8,800 nt of DNA. It comes from JBFIHZ01 sp041601535 (GTDB lineage Bacteria; Pseudomonadota; Gammaproteobacteria; Xanthomonadales; SZUA-36). Position numbers and translations under genes: made by a program. Numbering within the stretch: the stretch's first letter is position 1; each line of letters opens with the position of its first letter. The stretch spans positions 1-8,800 of the forward strand of contig JBFIHZ010000152.1 of assembly GCA_041601535.1 (NCBI GenBank), in the 5' to 3' direction. Shown one piece after another: positions 6,959 to 8,800 of the stretch. The notes beneath the pieces are model-generated. The model worked only from the letters and a program-made list of their open reading frames with translations, ran no database searches and was not told the origin of the DNA.

Positions 6959-7028
6959 ATTATCGTGTGACTTCGGTTATATTATCGTATGGCAGCGTCA
7001 AACATAACGCAAGCAGCAAATCGATAAT
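6959..7028. repeat. Three ATTATCG heptamers in the divergent promoter region
   Basis: ATTATCG occurs at 6959-6965 and 6981-6987, and in reverse orientation (CGATAAT) at 7022-7028. The first two extend to ATTATCGTGTGAC and ATTATCGTATGGC (11 of 13 identical), 22 bp apart, which is about two helical turns. They may be operator half-sites, or -10 elements read from the other strand. Confidence 0.45.
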
Positions 7029-7087
7029 TACCGTGTTGAGGGAATCGGGGGCTTTTCTTTGGTTTCGTCACCACCCGCGACAAAACC

Positions 7088-7092
7088 AGGAG
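7088..7092 (+). promoter_or_regulatory. Ribosome binding site of the aminotransferase gene
   Basis: AGGAG lies 5 nt before the ATG at 7098. The upstream in-frame ATG at 7059 has no such site and would add 13 residues outside the fold. Confidence 0.7.
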
Positions 7093-7097
7093 ATACC

Positions 7098-8276
7098 ATG
7101 AAATGGCCCGCTGACCGGATCAAAAACAGCTCGACCAAAAACTTTGGCATGTTTGAAAAAGCCCTCGGCTTTGACGAACAGGACAAGCCACTGATACACC
7201 TTGAGCTGGGCCGCCCAAGTTTTGACACCCCAGCGCACATCAAGCAGGCCACCAAGCAGGCGCTGGACGACGGCGTGGTGCACTACGGTGAGCTGGCCGG
7301 TAACTCCATCCTGCGCCAGGCGCTGGCTGCAAAGCTGGCCGACCTGAACGAACTGGCATTTTCCGCTGATGAAGTGCTGATAACCAACGGCCTCACCCAG
7401 GCCGCTTATGCTGTATTCATGGCCGCGCTGGACGAAGGTGATGAAGTAATCCTGCTGGAACCCTACTACCCCCAGCACATCAACAAGATCGAATTGGCCG
7501 GCGGCAAGGTGGTCACCGCACCGCTGGACCGGCAAAACGGCTTTGCTGTTGACCGTGCCCTGATAGAGGCAAAGATTACCGACCGGACCCGCATGATCTG
7601 CATTGTCAATCCGGCCAACCCAACCGGCCGGGTCTACCGCCGGGAAGAGCTGCAAATCATTGCCGATCTGGCGATTGAGCATGATCTGCTGGTGGTCAGC
7701 GATGAAGTCTACGAACAGATCATTTATGACGATGAGCAGCACATCAGTATCGCCGCGCTTGCCGGTATGCGGGAACGGACCTTCAGCCTGTTTGCCTTTA
7801 CCAAGGCATTTGCCATGGATGGCTGGCGCCTGGGTTATGTGGCCTGCAGCCGGCAGTTCATGCCCGCTCTGATGAAAATCACCACCAATGAGGCTACCCA
7901 TGTCAACGTGTTCATCCAGCATGGCGCCCATGCCGCGGTAACCGGACCGCAGGAGTGTCTGACAGAAATGCTGGAGGAAGACGACCGCCGGCGGCAACTG
8001 GTACATCAACGGCTGAATGCCCTGCCCGGTGTTTCCTGCCCGTTGCCGCAGGGAACCATCTACGCCTTTCCCGACGTCAGCGCTCACAACAAACCGGCAC
8101 AACAAATGGCCGAGGAAATCCTGTCCGAAACCCACGTGGTGGTGGAAGCTGGTTCATTCTACGGGCCCAACGGGGAAGGCCATTTGCGCGTGTGCTTCGG
8201 CTCTGAGCCCTATGACGTGCTGGAACAGGCCATGGACCGGCTGCAGGCCTACTTCGAGCGACAAGACACCGCCTGA
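7098..8276 (+). CDS. PLP-dependent aminotransferase, class I/II (aspartate aminotransferase fold type I)
   Basis: This 392-residue cytoplasmic aminotransferase uses pyridoxal phosphate to exchange an amino group between an amino acid and a 2-oxo acid. Fold-type I landmarks are in order: a helix entry ITNGLTQAA near 95-103, a tyrosine pair in EPYYPQH (123-124), NPANPTG at 171-177 with N174, SDEVYE with D202 and Y205 for the cofactor ring, and the Schiff-base lysine K236 in FAFTKAFAMDGWRLGY. R244 follows as the phosphate ligand, and R364 in HLRVCFG binds the substrate carboxylate. All key residues are present, so it should be active. Amino-acid specificity cannot be set by eye. It is transcribed away from the receptor operon, and the next gene follows after 62 nt with no terminator seen. 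It may process an amino acid released by the amidohydrolases, which is an inference from position only. Confidence 0.92.
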   Translation: MKWPADRIKNSSTKNFGMFEKALGFDEQDKPLIHLELGRPSFDTPAHIKQATKQALDDGVVHYGELAGNSILRQALAAKLADLNELAFSADEVLITNGLTQAAYAVFMAALDEGDEVILLEPYYPQHINKIELAGGKVVTAPLDRQNGFAVDRALIEAKITDRTRMICIVNPANPTGRVYRREELQIIADLAIEHDLLVVSDEVYEQIIYDDEQHISIAALAGMRERTFSLFAFTKAFAMDGWRLGYVACSRQFMPALMKITTNEATHVNVFIQHGAHAAVTGPQECLTEMLEEDDRRRQLVHQRLNALPGVSCPLPQGTIYAFPDVSAHNKPAQQMAEEILSETHVVVEAGSFYGPNGEGHLRVCFGSEPYDVLEQAMDRLQAYFERQDTA

Positions 8277-8338
8277 AGGTAGCAGCTATAGTAGGCAGGC
8301 AATCACCTGAATCGCTGCTGCAACGAGAGGCTGCCCGC

Positions 8339-8800
8339 ATGAACCACCGCTTTACCACCGGCATTGTATTGCAACTGATGCTGGCGCTGACCGTGGGGGC
8401 CTGTGCAGAGCCTGCCGATATCCAAACCAATAATGTGCAGCCGCAACCTGCTGCCATTGGTTACCGCCATGCCGATGAAGCCATCGGCACGGTGCGTGAA
8501 ATCTATGACGGCCGGCTGTATCCGGACATACAGGTCAATACGTTCCGTAATATCGACCGCTTGTTCCCTACCCGCACCGTGGCCCGCGGCGCCAGCATCA
8601 GGCCCCTGCCGGTCAATACCCGCTCACTGCACGACTTCCGTTATACGTTTGATGGTAAAACCTATGACCTGTACGACGTGCTGTCACTGAACCGGGTGTC
8701 CGGCCTGCTGATCCTGCAGCAGGGCGCCATCGTGTTTGAAAAATACCTGCTGGGCAATGATGAAAACACCCGCTGGATGTCCATGTCGGTGGTGAAATCC
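8339..8800 (+). CDS. Serine hydrolase lipoprotein (beta-lactamase / 6-aminohexanoate-dimer-hydrolase-like), 3' end cut by window edge
   Basis: These are the first 154 residues of a likely beta-lactamase-fold serine hydrolase (class C / NylB / esterase group), which cleave amide or ester bonds through a serine nucleophile. The N-terminus is a lipoprotein signal with lipobox VGAC and the lipidated Cys at residue 22. The next residue is Ala, which predicts outer-membrane sorting. The segment GLLILQQGAIVFEKYLLG (122-139) is the strand pair before the active site, and WMSMSVVKS holds the SxxK motif with S150 and K153. The window ends one residue later, so the YxN and KTG-like motifs cannot be checked. 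GAGAGG lies 8 nt before the ATG. It follows the aminotransferase by 62 nt and is probably co-transcribed with it. The family call rests on the SxxK context. Confidence 0.8.
   Translation, partial: MNHRFTTGIVLQLMLALTVGACAEPADIQTNNVQPQPAAIGYRHADEAIGTVREIYDGRLYPDIQVNTFRNIDRLFPTRTVARGASIRPLPVNTRSLHDFRYTFDGKTYDLYDVLSLNRVSGLLILQQGAIVFEKYLLGNDENTRWMSMSVVKS

Larger units (their letters stand above)
6916..7097. promoter_or_regulatory. Divergent control region between the receptor operon and the aminotransferase
   Basis: This 182-bp gap separates two strong, oppositely directed genes and must hold both promoters. On the minus strand TTGACG (6996-7001) is a good -35-like hexamer, but the nearest -10-like TATAAC (6976-6981) is only 14 bp away, so the pair is imperfect. 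GATAAT occurs as a possible -10 at 6981-6986 and 6959-6964 on the minus strand and at 7023-7028 on the plus strand. No regulator gene lies in the window. Confidence 0.5.

Noticed and set aside
7068..8135. A 355-codon open frame on the minus strand opposite the aminotransferase gene
   Set aside because: The plus strand encodes a complete aminotransferase with every catalytic residue. The antisense translation has no recognisable motif and is a by-product of codon bias.
1..8800. Mobile element, phage, toxin-antitoxin, CRISPR or defence system
   Set aside because: There is no transposase, integrase, repeat array, terminal repeats or small paired genes. The window reads as metabolic and transport genes.

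Overview
The window looks like a chromosomal segment of a Gram-negative, probably marine or freshwater proteobacterium. A gammaproteobacterium is my best guess, but the exact lineage cannot be read from the sequence. The evidence is a TonB-dependent outer-membrane receptor ending in an aromatic residue, Sec signal peptides and a lipobox, strong Shine-Dalgarno sites, and moderately high GC. No phage, IS, CRISPR, tRNA or rRNA signal is visible. Coding density is high and the longest gene-free gap is about 180 bp.

Layout: from a divergent control region (about 6916-7097), five genes run leftwards on the minus strand. In transcription order they are a TonB-dependent receptor (4600-6915), a secreted amidohydrolase (3143-4519, 'amidohydrolase A'), a second secreted amidohydrolase (1410-3050, 'amidohydrolase B'), a small DUF3830-type cyclophilin-fold protein (861-1346), and a sodium/bile-acid-symporter family (BASS) permease cut by the left edge (1-772). 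The gaps are 63 to 92 nt, so they plausibly form one operon, although hairpins sit in several gaps and may set unequal expression. To the right, on the plus strand, lie a PLP-dependent class I/II aminotransferase (7098-8276) and, 62 nt later, the N-terminal part of a serine-hydrolase (beta-lactamase/NylB-like) lipoprotein. The right edge cuts that gene just after its SxxK motif.

Reading it as a system (inference): the receptor imports an unknown scarce compound across the outer membrane. The two exported amidohydrolases, and perhaps the serine-hydrolase lipoprotein, cleave amide, peptide or ester bonds in the periplasm. The BASS permease moves an organic-acid product across the inner membrane, and the aminotransferase handles a released amino acid or its keto acid. 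DUF3830 has no established function. The substrate cannot be named from sequence.

Most unusual points: the two tandem amidohydrolases each lack a different canonical metal-ligand histidine. Amidohydrolase B has N-x-H where H-x-H is expected, and amidohydrolase A has Asp where the beta-5 His is expected. The BASS permease appears to have Arg in place of the glutamine of the second sodium site. The divergent promoter region carries three copies of the heptamer ATTATCG. Starts in this annotation were moved inward from the longest open frames wherever a good Shine-Dalgarno site and signal peptide agreed.
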